A program made the translations under genes and the position numbers. 64,000 nt of DNA from Chungangia koreensis (lineage in GTDB: Bacteria > Bacillota > Bacilli > Bacillales_A > Planococcaceae). How positions within the stretch are numbered: the stretch's first letter is position 1; each line of letters begins with the position of its first letter. Below the pieces are notes generated by a model. The model was not told the origin of the DNA and ran no database searches. It worked only from the letters and a program-made list of their open reading frames with translations. This document shows positions 7,483 to 16,182 of this stretch, piece by piece. The stretch lies in NCBI RefSeq assembly GCF_042651785.1, contig NZ_JBHSEC010000020.1, positions 246,340 to 310,339 of the forward strand, given 5' to 3'.

Positions 7483-9021
7483 TCATTTCAAATACGAAAT
7501 CCGATATACATCTTGCCTGCGGTCCTTCAATTGTTTCACAGTTCCGCCTTGGCGCTTTCTTCTCAATGTCTCTAAATCCACATCGCCGATCAGTACCATT
7601 TCCACGTTAGCTTCGGTTTCCCCCACAATACCATCGCGAGGGAATTCAAAATCGGATGGGCTGAAAATTCCACTCTTAGCGTATTGAATATCCATATTTT
7701 CCGTTTGCGGTAAGTTTCCGACCGTACCGGAAATGACGGTATAGATCTGGTTCTCAATGGCTCTTGCTTGTGCACAATAACGAACGCGCAAATACCCTTG
7801 TCGATCTTCAGTACAGAACGGTACGAATAGAATATTCGCTCCCATATCCGTTGCAATCCGAGCGAGCTCCGGAAACTCCACATCATAACAGATTTGAATA
7901 GCAATTTTCCCGCAATCCGTATCGAACACTTTCACTTTATCTCCTGCACTGATTCCCCACCATTTTCGCTCATTCGGCGTAATATGGATTTTATATTGTT
8001 TGCCGATGGAGCCATCCCGTCGGAATAAATAAGCGATGTTATAGATTTCATCTTCCTCTTCCACGAAGTGCGATCCGCCAATAATATTGACATTGTAACG
8101 GACAGCCAAGTCTGTAAACATCTCGATATACTCTGGCGTAAAGACAGTCATCTTTTGAACCGCCTTGCTTGGGGATAGTTCATTCATAAAGGACATCAAT
8201 TGGGTTGTGAAAATTTCAGGGAACACCACAAAGTCTGAATGATTATCCGCTGCAACATCCACAAAATACTCGCATTGATGCGCCAATTCCTCGAAAGAAT
8301 TTATTTTCCTCATCATATATTGGACGACACAGATTCTTACAGGGTGACTTGTTTTGAAGTGTCGCTTCGTCACCGGAGCATAATCGACATTATTCCATTC
8401 CATTAACGTTGCGTATTTACCAGATGCCTTATCATCCGGCAAGTAGTTCGGATTGATCCGCATGAGTGTAAAGTCATTCATCAGCTGGAACGATAAAACC
8501 GGATCGTAAATCTTATGTCTTGAAACAGCATCCACATATTCACGAGGGCTCATTTCTTTTGCGTGTTTATGATAATTCGGAATCCGCCCGCCAATTATGA
8601 TGGATTTCAGGTTCATTTCCCGGGCAAGCTCTTTCCTTGCCTCATATAGACGGTGACCAACCTTCATTCTTCTATATTCGGGGTGGACCATTACTTCAAT
8701 TCCGTACAAATTGTATCCATCCGGATTATGGTTCGTAATATACCCTTCATTGGTCACATCGTCCCAAGTATGACGGTCGTCATATTCGTCAAAATTTATA
8801 ATGAGACTGGAACAGGATCCAATAATTTCACCATCCAACTCTGCTACAAATTGACCTTCCGGAAAAATGGAAAGATGGCTGTATAGCTGGTCTTTCTTCC
8901 AAGGTGTCATTCCTGGGAAACAAATCTCCTGCATATCTAAAATCGCTTTGATATCCTCTTCCTTCATCTCACGAATGACCATACTCTTCTCAAAAAACGA
9001 CAAATCGAATTCCTCTGACAT
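7483..9021 (-). CDS. yhcX: Bifunctional GNAT acetyltransferase-carbon-nitrogen hydrolase, YhcX-like
   Basis: 512 residues when started at ATG 9021, matching the 513 of B. subtilis YhcX; an AAAGGG site precedes it. The reading frame is open 52 codons further upstream, but that stretch is not conserved in type. The N-terminal half (about 15-215) is a GNAT domain (EVMVHPEYRRMKVGHRLYEA is the acetyl-CoA loop). The C-terminal half (about 225-490) is a nitrilase/amidase domain with the Glu-Lys-Cys triad visible in VVFPEIFT, the QYKIHITPNE region and IAIQICYDVEFPE. The substrate is unknown. It is divergent from bdbC. Confidence 0.88.
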   Translation of the reverse strand: MSEEFDLSFFEKSMVIREMKEEDIKAILDMQEICFPGMTPWKKDQLYSHLSIFPEGQFVAELDGEIIGSCSSLIINFDEYDDRHTWDDVTNEGYITNHNPDGYNLYGIEVMVHPEYRRMKVGHRLYEARKELAREMNLKSIIIGGRIPNYHKHAKEMSPREYVDAVSRHKIYDPVLSFQLMNDFTLMRINPNYLPDDKASGKYATLMEWNNVDYAPVTKRHFKTSHPVRICVVQYMMRKINSFEELAHQCEYFVDVAADNHSDFVVFPEIFTTQLMSFMNELSPSKAVQKMTVFTPEYIEMFTDLAVRYNVNIIGGSHFVEEEDEIYNIAYLFRRDGSIGKQYKIHITPNERKWWGISAGDKVKVFDTDCGKIAIQICYDVEFPELARIATDMGANILFVPFCTEDRQGYLRVRYCAQARAIENQIYTVISGTVGNLPQTENMDIQYAKSGIFSPSDFEFPRDGIVGETEANVEMVLIGDVDLETLRRKRQGGTVKQLKDRRQDVYRISYLK

Positions 9022-9142
9022 CTGTGTCAACCCTTTCACAAAAACTTCAAATTCAAACCTTTTTCTAAGATGAAATGTTTTACGTGACTCTTCCCTATCA
9101 ACTATAATTTGAAAAGAGATTGAATATCCTAAGGAGAAGCAT

Positions 9143-9565
9143 ATGAATAAAAAAATGGAAAATGCGCTGCTCGCCATGTGGACGGTTGCCGTCGTTGCAA
9201 CTGCCGGTTCACTGTACTTCTCGGAAATTAGAGACTATGAACCCTGTGTACTGTGCTGGTATCAGCGAATCCTTATGTATCCGCTTGTACTCATCTTGAC
9301 CGTTGCTTACATACAAAAAAACACAAAAATTGCGGTAACTACTGCTACGTTCTCGATCATAGGCGGCTGTATTTCCCTTTACCATTATGGTATACAGAAG
9401 TTTGACTTCTTATCAGAATCTGCTCCAGCTTGTGGACGAGTACCATGTACAGGTGAATACATTAATTATTTCGGTTTTATCACGATTCCATTCCTTGCGT
9501 TAACAGCATTTATTATCATTGCCGTTTTGAGCTTCTTGATGCTTAAGTGGCAAAAGGAGAATTGA
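9143..9565 (+). CDS. bdbC: Disulfide bond formation protein (DsbB family, BdbC-type)
   Basis: 140 residues with four membrane segments. It reoxidises extracytoplasmic thiol-disulfide oxidoreductases and passes electrons to quinones. The redox pairs are Cys35-Cys38 (EPCVLCWYQR) and Cys97-Cys102 (ACGRVPC). RBS AAGGAG lies before ATG 9143. The stop is followed after one base by the thioredoxin-like gene, so the two are co-transcribed and probably partners. Confidence 0.9.
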   Translation: MNKKMENALLAMWTVAVVATAGSLYFSEIRDYEPCVLCWYQRILMYPLVLILTVAYIQKNTKIAVTTATFSIIGGCISLYHYGIQKFDFLSESAPACGRVPCTGEYINYFGFITIPFLALTAFIIIAVLSFLMLKWQKEN

Positions 9566-9566
9566 T

Positions 9567-10040
9567 ATGAAAAAACTTTTAATCATCGGCGGTGTCATCA
9601 TCGCAATTTTTGCCCTGATCATTGTATTGAACAATCAATCAAATAAAATGAAAGTTTCAGGTAACAACCCTTACGGAACAACTGATTTAACACAACCGAC
9701 AATCGACCAGTTGGATGATCCGAACTATCAGAACATCATTTTACCGGACGAGCTTGAAGAAAAAATCGCAAGCGGTGAGCCGGTTACAGCTTATTTCTTT
9801 AGCCCGACTTGCCCACACTGTAAGGAAATGACTCCTCGCCTAATGCCCATTGCAGATGATATGGGTGTGGATATCGTCCAATATAACTTGGATGAATTCC
9901 AACAAGGCTGGCAGCAATACGGGATCCAGTCAACTCCAACAATGATCCACTTTGAAGGCGGGAAAGAAGTGAATCGCACAGTCGGAGCGGTGCCGGACGA
10001 AAATATTAAACTATTCTTCGATGAAGTTGTATTAAAATAA
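9567..10040 (+). CDS. Membrane-anchored thioredoxin-like protein
   Basis: 157 residues. An N-terminal signal anchor (about 3-22) places the thioredoxin fold outside the membrane. The active site is CPHC (Cys82-Cys85) in YFFSPTCPHCKEMTP, with the cis-proline motif STPTMIHF later. It is coupled one base after the BdbC gene, so it is the likely redox partner kept oxidised by BdbC, although it resembles TlpA/thioredoxin proteins more than BdbD in size. It could alternatively be a general thioredoxin. Confidence 0.82.
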   Translation: MKKLLIIGGVIIAIFALIIVLNNQSNKMKVSGNNPYGTTDLTQPTIDQLDDPNYQNIILPDELEEKIASGEPVTAYFFSPTCPHCKEMTPRLMPIADDMGVDIVQYNLDEFQQGWQQYGIQSTPTMIHFEGGKEVNRTVGAVPDENIKLFFDEVVLK

Positions 10041-10050
10041 TGGTAAAGCG

Positions 10051-10081
10051 GGATCATGTTGCGAAACATGATCCTTTTTTT
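10051..10081 (+). terminator. Terminator of the bdbC operon
   Basis: GGATCATGTT and AACATGATCC arms with a GCG loop region, followed by T7. Confidence 0.9.
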
Positions 10082-10094
10082 GGAGGGATCTGCA

Positions 10095-10943
10095 GTGTTC
10101 GAAAAATGGACGTATAAGTTAAACGAATCAATGACCATTGAGCAACTGCTCCGTGAAAAATGGATGGTCAGCCGAAAAGCTATACATGAGATGCGAATGG
10201 CTAAAAGCATTACCAATCTTTCCGGAGAACCACTCCGTTGGAATGAACCCCTTCCTCCCGGAACTGAACTCACCTTCCACTTGCCGGATGCTTCTTCAAG
10301 CTATATACCCGAAGAGGAATGCAAACTAACTATTATATTTGAAGATGAACACTGTCTGGTTGTCTCTAAACCGAAAGGAATGCCGACACATCCGAATGCT
10401 CCTAACGAGACAGGGACAGCTATGAATGAAGTTATGGCTTATATCAAGAATTACGGCGGAGAATATGCGGAACATGCCCATCGTCTTGACTCCGGCACAA
10501 GCGGTCTTTTGCTTATTGCGAAGCATCCGATTGCTAAAGGAGTTTTCGACAGGATGTTAGAGGAAAAGAAAATTGTCCGTACATATGAAGCCGAAGTGAA
10601 AGGTCAGCTAAAAAAGGATGAGGGTACGGTAAATGCAGCCATTGGCCGAGATCGGCATCACCCCACGAGAAGACGGGTTTCACCGAGCGGGCAGAACGCA
10701 ATTACTCATTTTCGTAAAATAAAGGTATTAAAGGATTCAACAATTGTCCACGTGACGTTGGAAACCGGAAGGACCCATCAGATTCGCGTGCACATGTCCC
10801 ATATCGGACATCCCATTATCGGGGACACACTTTACGGTGGTCCAGCACAGCCCGATGGATACAGACTCCATGCTTTTAAATTGGAGTTTATTCATCCATT
10901 TACGGGAAAGCACCTCGTCATTGAGGATATGAAGAAGCAGTAA
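10095..10943 (+). CDS. yhcT: RluD-family 23S rRNA/tRNA pseudouridine synthase, YhcT-like
   Basis: 282 residues from GTG 10095, seven bases after GGAGGG; an in-frame ATG at 10056 would begin inside the preceding terminator. Catalytic Asp lies in HAHRLDSGTSGLLLIAK. The RluA-type core carries RTYEAEVKG, HPTRRRVSP and ETGRTHQIRVHMSHIGHPI. An S4-like N-terminal segment (about 1-75) has MTIEQLLREKWMVSRKAIHE. In B. subtilis yhcT and yhcX are near each other, as here. The position modified is not inferable from sequence alone. Confidence 0.87.
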   Translation: MFEKWTYKLNESMTIEQLLREKWMVSRKAIHEMRMAKSITNLSGEPLRWNEPLPPGTELTFHLPDASSSYIPEEECKLTIIFEDEHCLVVSKPKGMPTHPNAPNETGTAMNEVMAYIKNYGGEYAEHAHRLDSGTSGLLLIAKHPIAKGVFDRMLEEKKIVRTYEAEVKGQLKKDEGTVNAAIGRDRHHPTRRRVSPSGQNAITHFRKIKVLKDSTIVHVTLETGRTHQIRVHMSHIGHPIIGDTLYGGPAQPDGYRLHAFKLEFIHPFTGKHLVIEDMKKQ

Positions 10944-10952
10944 GATCCTTTC

Positions 10953-10982
10953 AGCACCGCATTTTATCGCGGTGCTTTTTGT
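10953..10982 (+). terminator. Terminator of the pseudouridine synthase gene
   Basis: AGCACCGC and GCGGTGCT arms with an ATTTTAT loop, then T5. Confidence 0.85.
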
Positions 10983-11058
10983 ACTAAAAAAGCTCAGTTC
11001 TTAAAACTAAGCCCACAGTGTCTATCCGATTATATTAAAGTTCTTTTAAACACATAAC

Positions 11059-11184
11059 TTACTTTATCGTATTCATTTTAATTTCATAAAAACGATGTGG
11101 ATCTGTACGAAGTAAACCAGAGAAGGGCAACAATTTATCCTTTTTATAATCGGCTGCTCTAATGATTATTGAAATTAACCACAA
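11059..11184 (-). pseudogene. Possible remnant ORF of 41 residues
   Basis: An open minus-strand frame ends at a TAA (11059-11061) and reads ..RAADYKKDKLLPFSG and LLRTDPHRFYEIKMNTIK. It has the look of a real C-terminal tail. It has no ribosome binding site, and its nominal TTG lies in the T run of the cold-shock gene terminator, so it is probably debris of a lost gene. Confidence 0.25.
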
Positions 11185-11212
11185 AAAAAGACCCTACATA
11201 GGGTCTTTTCTC
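11183..11212 (-). terminator. Terminator of the cold-shock gene
   Basis: On the minus strand AAAAGACCCTATG pairs with CATAGGGTCTTTT and ends in a T run. Confidence 0.85.
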
Positions 11213-11220
11213 AGCTATTA

Positions 11221-11421
11221 TTAAGCTTTTTGAACGTTTGTAGCTTGTAGGCCACGTTGTCCTTCTTCAATTTCAAATGTTACACTTTGACCTTCGTCTA
11301 AAGATTTGAAACCTTCGCCTTGAATTGCTGAGAAATGTACGAATACGTCTTCTCCTGCTTCACGCTCGATGAATCCAAAACCTTTTTCTGCATTAAACCA
11401 CTTTACTGTACCTTGTTCCAT
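11221..11421 (-). CDS. Cold-shock protein (CspB/CspD family)
   Basis: 66 residues, the usual length. A single OB-fold that binds single-stranded RNA/DNA. RNP1 is KGFGFIE and RNP2 VFVHFSAI, preceded by the family opening GTVKWFNAEKGFGF. RBS AGGAGG before ATG 11421. About 290 AT-rich bases lie upstream, consistent with the long 5' untranslated region typical of cold-shock genes. Which paralogue it is cannot be told. Confidence 0.93.
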   Translation of the reverse strand: MEQGTVKWFNAEKGFGFIEREAGEDVFVHFSAIQGEGFKSLDEGQSVTFEIEEGQRGLQATNVQKA

Positions 11422-11711
11422 TATTGTTGCCTCCTATATGCGAATCTCCGCATAATGTGTTACTATCCTTGCTCAAATACTTTAGACGAAAAACAAAATC
11501 CATTTTTAATCTGAAAAAAGAACAAAAATAATTCTCTCTTAGGATAACAGATATTTGGTGAAATGGGAAATAATTTGATTCCCAATATCAAAACCCACAT
11601 TTAACATCCTAAAGTAACTCCATCTAAATATGGGCTTAAACCTAATGAATCAAACCCCCTGTTAGTTCAACAAATACCTTTTTGTACATCTAAGTTGCGA
11701 AATAAATAAGT
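11422..11711 (-). promoter_or_regulatory. Long AT-rich upstream region of the cold-shock gene
   Basis: No gene is seen. It presumably contains the promoter and cold-responsive 5' untranslated leader of the cold-shock gene, plus a partial TTCAACAAA sequence near 11667 resembling the end of the repeat family described at 11918. Confidence 0.35.
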
Positions 11712-11869
11712 TAACGTGTCAGCGCATAATAAATTACATATAGCCAGCTAAATAATCCATGAATACAAGCCCAAAGAATAGACTTGTGTACACTCCAAGA
11801 AATAGCAATAGCTAAAGCTGAACCGAATGTAATGCCTGTAGAAACTGTCGATTTAGTCTTGGTATTCAT
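11712..11869 (-). CDS. Small membrane protein of about 45-52 residues
   Basis: ATG 11869 follows AAGGGG and encodes MNTKTKSTVSTGITFGSALA then IAISWSVHKSILWACI. The family I recall in Bacillus continues with a GLF.WLYVIYY.L tail. That tail is present near 11712-11757, but my base count of the middle (about 11755-11765) leaves the two parts one base out of phase. The gene is either intact with 52 residues or carries a single-base frameshift giving an alternative stop near 11735. Coordinates of the 3' end are therefore approximate. Function is unknown; it has two membrane segments. Confidence 0.5.
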
Positions 11870-11917
11870 TCCTTCACGTCCCCTTCATTTAGTCTCCAAT
11901 GACTTCCCTTAGTTAAG

Positions 11918-11965
11918 ATATTCTACAAAAAAGGAAATTAATCCTTTAAGGATCAACCTCCTGTT
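11918..11965 (-). repeat. Terminator-like repeat, copy A
   Basis: Minus strand: GGAGGTTGATCC and GGATTAATTTCC arms, T6, then GTAGAAT. It sits just past the stop of the DUF1835 gene. Same family as copies B-M. Confidence 0.7.
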
Positions 11966-11993
11966 CGTTGTACTTGCTATTGTGTTTTTCAGA

Positions 11994-13070
11994 TCACTTT
12001 AGTTTGACACTATAATGTCTCATTGATTTTGGGATACCTTTTAATTCAAGCACCCCACTATACACTAATTCCCTGATTCGATATTCTAAAAAGAAAAGAT
12101 CTAAATAAGAATTCATCCTTGTGAAGATATCTACAACGACATCCGCCGTCTTGATAAAGTCTTTTGTTTCTTGTTGGAAGTGAAGACTTTTTATCGTTTC
12201 AATGATCAACGGATCGTAATAATTTTCTTGTACACCCCTAATTTCTCCGTCTACCCATATTCGTAAAAATTCTTGAGTTTGCGATAGCTGCTCCCATTCC
12301 TTTTGGAGATGAATACGCTCATGATTGGTTAATGCCTTGTTCTCTTTATTCCCGTCGAAAATTTGCCTCACGATATCGGAATCCAATTGGGCAGTATGGA
12401 ACAGTTGTTTCCCTTCAACAGTGGAGTTAATGAGAAAGATTTCATTTGTCTTCTCTCGTAACAGGTAAAGGAAAAAACGCATACCTGTTTGTTCATCAGG
12501 ATTATCGCCATACCACACATAAATAGGTACATCATGTGGAATATCCTCAATTTCGCGCAATGTGTTAACATATTTATTTTCATATTCGTATTCCTCTGAC
12601 TCGTCATTGATATGTTCAAATAACCATTCTTTGCGATTACTTTGGCCAACCTTTTCGTCCAGCTTCCACAAAGGCCCAATCGAAAAGGAGTCGGGGAAAC
12701 CGATTACACACTTCGGCCTCGGAAGACTTACCCTTAATGAACCGGCAGCTGATTCCGATGTTACAATATGAACCGGTCCTAATTGATATCCAGTACGAAA
12801 TTTTTGAATATGTTTATTTATTTCATCCGCCAATTTCACCATGTCCTCCTGATTTAAGAAAAAACCCCTTCCTTCAACGGATTGCCTTCCCTGAACGTTA
12901 AAGGTTTGGAAATCATCATTTACAAGTTCAAAAGCCTCCAACTTACTCCCGTCACTCAAATTCGAAATAGTTATGTATTGTGGAGATTCAATGCGATATA
13001 CAAAAACTAAATTATGTTCTATTAGGAGATAGATAAAAGGATAATCTGCTTTAGATTTAATTAGAATCAA
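11994..13070 (-). CDS. DUF1835/DUF3658 domain protein
   Basis: 358 residues. A DUF1835 region (about 105-235) is recognised by HIVTSESAAGSLRVSL, VIGFPDSFSIGPLWKL, VWYGDNPDEQTGMRFFLYLL and EIFLINST. A DUF3658 region (about 250-358) is recognised by EWEQLSQTQEFLRIWVDGEI, the YYDPLIIETIKSLHF stretch and FFLEYRIRELVYSG with a final RHYSVKLK. The first 100 residues are not assigned. Function of these domains is unknown; they are usually cytoplasmic and encoded as single genes in Bacillus. It begins an accessory patch and is followed by repeat copy A. Confidence 0.72.
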   Translation of the reverse strand: MILIKSKADYPFIYLLIEHNLVFVYRIESPQYITISNLSDGSKLEAFELVNDDFQTFNVQGRQSVEGRGFFLNQEDMVKLADEINKHIQKFRTGYQLGPVHIVTSESAAGSLRVSLPRPKCVIGFPDSFSIGPLWKLDEKVGQSNRKEWLFEHINDESEEYEYENKYVNTLREIEDIPHDVPIYVWYGDNPDEQTGMRFFLYLLREKTNEIFLINSTVEGKQLFHTAQLDSDIVRQIFDGNKENKALTNHERIHLQKEWEQLSQTQEFLRIWVDGEIRGVQENYYDPLIIETIKSLHFQQETKDFIKTADVVVDIFTRMNSYLDLFFLEYRIRELVYSGVLELKGIPKSMRHYSVKLK

Positions 13071-13182
13071 CCTCTTTTCAAAAACGAGTTACCTACATGA
13101 CCACTTATAAATTCAAGCAATTAGTGGAGAAACGTTAACGAATGAACTGATTAATTTATCAACGAAGTAAAAACTGAGGGCT

Positions 13183-13953
13183 TTAGTTTGGAACTACATA
13201 TATAGCTGGAGTTTTATCTTTAAATTCAATTTCCGGAACAGTTTTCTTATCTTTTTCCCACTCCTCTTTCTTAAATCCAGGTAACGTTGCTAAGACAAAA
13301 TAATTTTCGTCATGTTTTAGTGAAACATTCATAGTAATAAATTTGTTATTATTGTCCGACCTATTTCCCTGTTCTAAAAAGTATTGGCCATCATCCATTT
13401 TAAGGTAGTTATAGAGTATGACCTTTCCGTTTACACGCATCAGTCGTACTAAAAAATCTTCTTCTTCATGACGTAAGATTTCTTCTATTTCCTCTTTACT
13501 ATCTAAATACTCAAACGGTTGATCATAGACCCTATTTAAAATTAGATCATTAAGTTCGTCCTGATTACCGTATTCCTTGGTAGAAATAGACGTAAATCTA
13601 ACAGTACCGTCTCGATCTACTTGGAAAATCTCAGTGCGAGATTGGTAACCATTAGCCATGACTTGATAGTGATAGGGCATGTAACCATTCTCGAGCTCCT
13701 TTGGTGTTACCTGAAACTCATAGTCAGGATATCGTTCATTTAAATAATCGACTAATATCGTATATCTCTTAGTATGTTGCTTTTTAATATAAACAGGTTT
13801 TAAAGCAAAAAATAATGAGAAGAGAAGGACTGAACAAATAGTCACAGCAACAACCATTCTCTTATTCCTACGAAATACAATCCACAACACAACTAAGAAA
13901 ATAGTTAGTATCGTACCCCATATGGTGATTTCAATAAGTTCTACAGGACTCAT
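13183..13953 (-). CDS. Hypothetical membrane-anchored protein
   Basis: 256 residues. Two N-terminal membrane segments (about 8-27 and 33-52) are followed by a soluble domain of about 200 residues on the outside if the N terminus is outside. Visible stretches are LVDYLNERYPDYEFQVTPKE and YGNQDELNDLILNRVYDQP. No family recognised. RBS AGGAGG before ATG 13953. The AT-rich composition and isolated position fit the accessory genes nearby. Confidence 0.6.
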   Translation of the reverse strand: MSPVELIEITIWGTILTIFLVVLWIVFRRNKRMVVAVTICSVLLFSLFFALKPVYIKKQHTKRYTILVDYLNERYPDYEFQVTPKELENGYMPYHYQVMANGYQSRTEIFQVDRDGTVRFTSISTKEYGNQDELNDLILNRVYDQPFEYLDSKEEIEEILRHEEEDFLVRLMRVNGKVILYNYLKMDDGQYFLEQGNRSDNNNKFITMNVSLKHDENYFVLATLPGFKKEEWEKDKKTVPEIEFKDKTPAIYVVPN

Positions 13954-14010
13954 TCAATATTCCTCCTGGTAGAATCGCTTCTTTTATCTATTTCCACTAA
14001 ACGATCCCAT

Positions 14011-14050
14011 TTGTAAAATGGCGCTAATCCTTTAAAAGAATTAACGCCAC
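14011..14050 (-). repeat. Terminator-like repeat, copy B
   Basis: Minus strand: GGCGTTAATTC and GGATTAGCGCC arms with a TTTTAAA loop, then TTTT. Directly after the dehydratase stop. The GTTGAAT tail is missing here. Confidence 0.7.
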
Positions 14051-14054
14051 TTAG

Positions 14055-15014
14055 TCACTCTGTCGTGCTTACAATCAATTGATGAACGCTATCCAAGTCG
14101 ACGTTTCCGCCGGAGATCACAGTAACTACATTTTTCCCTTCGAAGTTCAGTTTGTTGAATAATGCAGCTGCAATTGTTGTGGCACTTGAAGGTTCGATGA
14201 ATTGTTTTGTACGCTCTAAGACGAAACTGAAGGCTTGGCGGATTTCTTCCTCACTGACAAGGACAAGATCATCTAAATACTTCATCAGTACAGGGAAAGT
14301 CAGGTCACCTGGCTGGTTGGTTCTTAATCCATCTGCAATGGTAGAGGTCGCTGGAATTGTGGTGATTCTTTTGTTTTGTAATGAAAGATATGTATCATTG
14401 GCAAGTTCAGGCTCTACACCAATTACTTTAACTTTCGGATTCGATTCTTTTACTGCAGTCAAAATTCCTGATAGTAGTCCCCCACCGCCCACCGGGACGA
14501 TGATTACATCGACATTCTCCGCCTGTTCCAAGATTTCCAAGCCGACCGTTCCTTGTCCTGCCATAACAAATGGGTCATCGTAAGGAGGGATGTATACTCC
14601 GCTTTCCTGAACTGCAATCTCCTGTGCTCTTGGCAATCTTTCTCCGGAAGTGGTCCCGCACTTTTCAATCTTTCCATTGTAAGCCTGAATTGCGTTCACT
14701 TTACACATACTCACATTTTCAGGCACGACAATCGTAACGGGAACCCCATATTTATTTGCAACATAGGCAACGGCTTGTCCATGATTGCCGGACGAAGCAG
14801 TTGTTACATACTTCGCACCATTTTCAATTGCGTGGATGACTTTATTACTCGCTCCCCGAATTTTAAATGACCCTGTCTTTTGTAAATGCTCGGATTTCAT
14901 ATAAAGTTGATTTCCACATAGTTTTGATAGTTGTTCTGATTGCAGGATCGGCGTTTCATATGCAATCTCACTAATTCGTTCTCTGGCATCCATTACATCT
15001 TTTAAAGAAATCAT
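14055..15014 (-). CDS. Threonine/serine dehydratase (PLP fold type II)
   Basis: 319 residues. It deaminates threonine or serine to 2-oxobutyrate or pyruvate through enamine/imine intermediates in the cytoplasm. PLP lysine is Lys51 in KTGSFKIRGASNK; the phosphate-binding glycine loop is PVGGGGLLSG. The length fits the catabolic TdcB type without the C-terminal ACT regulatory domain of IlvA, so it is probably not the feedback-inhibited biosynthetic enzyme. Fourteen bases separate it from the RidA-like gene upstream, which suggests one transcript. A related possibility is serine racemase or hydroxyaspartate ammonia-lyase. Confidence 0.85.
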   Translation of the reverse strand: MISLKDVMDARERISEIAYETPILQSEQLSKLCGNQLYMKSEHLQKTGSFKIRGASNKVIHAIENGAKYVTTASSGNHGQAVAYVANKYGVPVTIVVPENVSMCKVNAIQAYNGKIEKCGTTSGERLPRAQEIAVQESGVYIPPYDDPFVMAGQGTVGLEILEQAENVDVIIVPVGGGGLLSGILTAVKESNPKVKVIGVEPELANDTYLSLQNKRITTIPATSTIADGLRTNQPGDLTFPVLMKYLDDLVLVSEEEIRQAFSFVLERTKQFIEPSSATTIAAALFNKLNFEGKNVVTVISGGNVDLDSVHQLIVSTTE

Positions 15015-15028
15015 TGTTCAGAAGCCTC

Positions 15029-15490
15029 CTATTTCACTGCAATGATAAAGTCGATTTCAACCGGGGTATTGTCTGGAAGTTCTGCTGCTCCAATTGCCGT
15101 ACGAGCATGGCGTCCCTTCTCTCCGAAAATTTTCTCAAGTAATTCAGATGCAGCATCCAGGACTTTGGAAGGTTGATTGAAACCTGGTGCAGTTTGAACA
15201 TAGCCTGTCACTTTTAATACTTGCTCCAATTGATCAAGGCTACCGATTGCAGCTTTTAAATTACTAAGACCTTTTAGCACACAGAACTCAGCAAGTTCTC
15301 GTGCCTGCTCAACCGTTACGCCCTCTCCTACTTTGCCTGGATACGGTATTCCGCCATTGATCCTTGGTACCTGTCCGCTTACATACGCCACCCCTTGATG
15401 AATCATAACAGGAACATAGTGATATAAAGGTGCAGCAGCTTCAGGCAACTCCAACCCCAACTCTTCCAAACGTCGCTCAATTAAACTCAT
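15029..15490 (-). CDS. RidA/YjgF/YER057c superfamily protein, non-canonical active site
   Basis: 153 residues, longer than the 128 of RidA. Family stretches are VAYVSGQVPRINGGIPYPG, QARELAEFCVLKGLSNLKAA, and HARTAIGAAELPDNTPVEID at the C terminus. Canonical RidA hydrolyses reactive enamines/imines made by threonine dehydratase, encoded next door. However, the catalytic Arg of the VARLP motif is replaced by Glu in GAAELP here, so imine hydrolysis cannot be assumed. It belongs to one of the Arg-less Rid subfamilies. RBS GGGGGAG before ATG 15490. Confidence 0.85.
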   Translation of the reverse strand: MSLIERRLEELGLELPEAAAPLYHYVPVMIHQGVAYVSGQVPRINGGIPYPGKVGEGVTVEQARELAEFCVLKGLSNLKAAIGSLDQLEQVLKVTGYVQTAPGFNQPSKVLDAASELLEKIFGEKGRHARTAIGAAELPDNTPVEIDFIIAVK

Positions 15491-15581
15491 ACTCTACAAC
15501 TCCCCCAACTTCAACTGATTCAAATATAGTATTACTAATAATTATAGCGTTTCTTAAAACAACAATTTGTTCTTAAATATA

Positions 15582-15630
15582 GTATTCAACAAAAAAGACG
15601 CTATTCCTTTTTAAGGACTAACGCCAGAGG
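15582..15630 (-). repeat. Terminator-like repeat, copy C
   Basis: Minus strand: GGCGTTAGTCC and GGAATAGCGTC arms, T6 and GTTGAATA. It follows the lipoprotein gene ending at 15656. Confidence 0.7.
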
Positions 15631-15655
15631 AGGAACTTTCTAACCCTTTTCAAAA

Positions 15656-16147
15656 CTAACTAATCCACATCATTTTCACTTCTTTTGCTTTCCATTTATT
15701 CTCTTCATACTTTACTATACCTTCAACTCCAACTCCCCCCAAAGCTGATCGGAATTTAGATCCTTCAAAAGGGACTGTATTGTTGGATAAGACCACTAAC
15801 TTATCTATCCTTAAAAGTACACCATCCAAACTCATCGTGTCTGTATGAAATAATCCCTTTTCTTTCAGTTGATCGAGAGTAGTATCCATTACTTCAACGT
15901 TGTATTTTTCTTCAAAGTAGCTAAAAATCACTTTTTTATTTTGTTCATCTATTCCATCGAAATTGCTCATATCAATTGCTATATATTCCATCTCACCATT
16001 TAATCCTTCATCCATTTCCATAATGGAGTCCAATGCTGCGCTATAGATTTCTCCTAATCGATCCTGTGGCTCTGTTGTTGTATTAGTATTACAAGCAGAA
16101 AGAATTAGCGATAGGACAAAAAGTATACTAAAATGTTTAAACTTCAA
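15656..16147 (-). CDS. Hypothetical lipoprotein
   Basis: 163 residues. Signal peptide MKFKHFSILFVLSLILSAC with Cys19 in the lipobox LSAC, then a polar NTNTTTEP linker. The mature domain includes YIAIDMSNFDGIDEQNKKVI and a lone MSLDGVLLRIDKLVVL. Unrecognised family. It lies 35 bases downstream of a second short lipoprotein gene, so the two may be co-transcribed and exposed together on the membrane. Confidence 0.65.
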   Translation of the reverse strand: MKFKHFSILFVLSLILSACNTNTTTEPQDRLGEIYSAALDSIMEMDEGLNGEMEYIAIDMSNFDGIDEQNKKVIFSYFEEKYNVEVMDTTLDQLKEKGLFHTDTMSLDGVLLRIDKLVVLSNNTVPFEGSKFRSALGGVGVEGIVKYEENKWKAKEVKMMWIS

Positions 16148-16182
16148 AAAAATGCCCCCTTCCTATTTTTCAATAGATTTGT

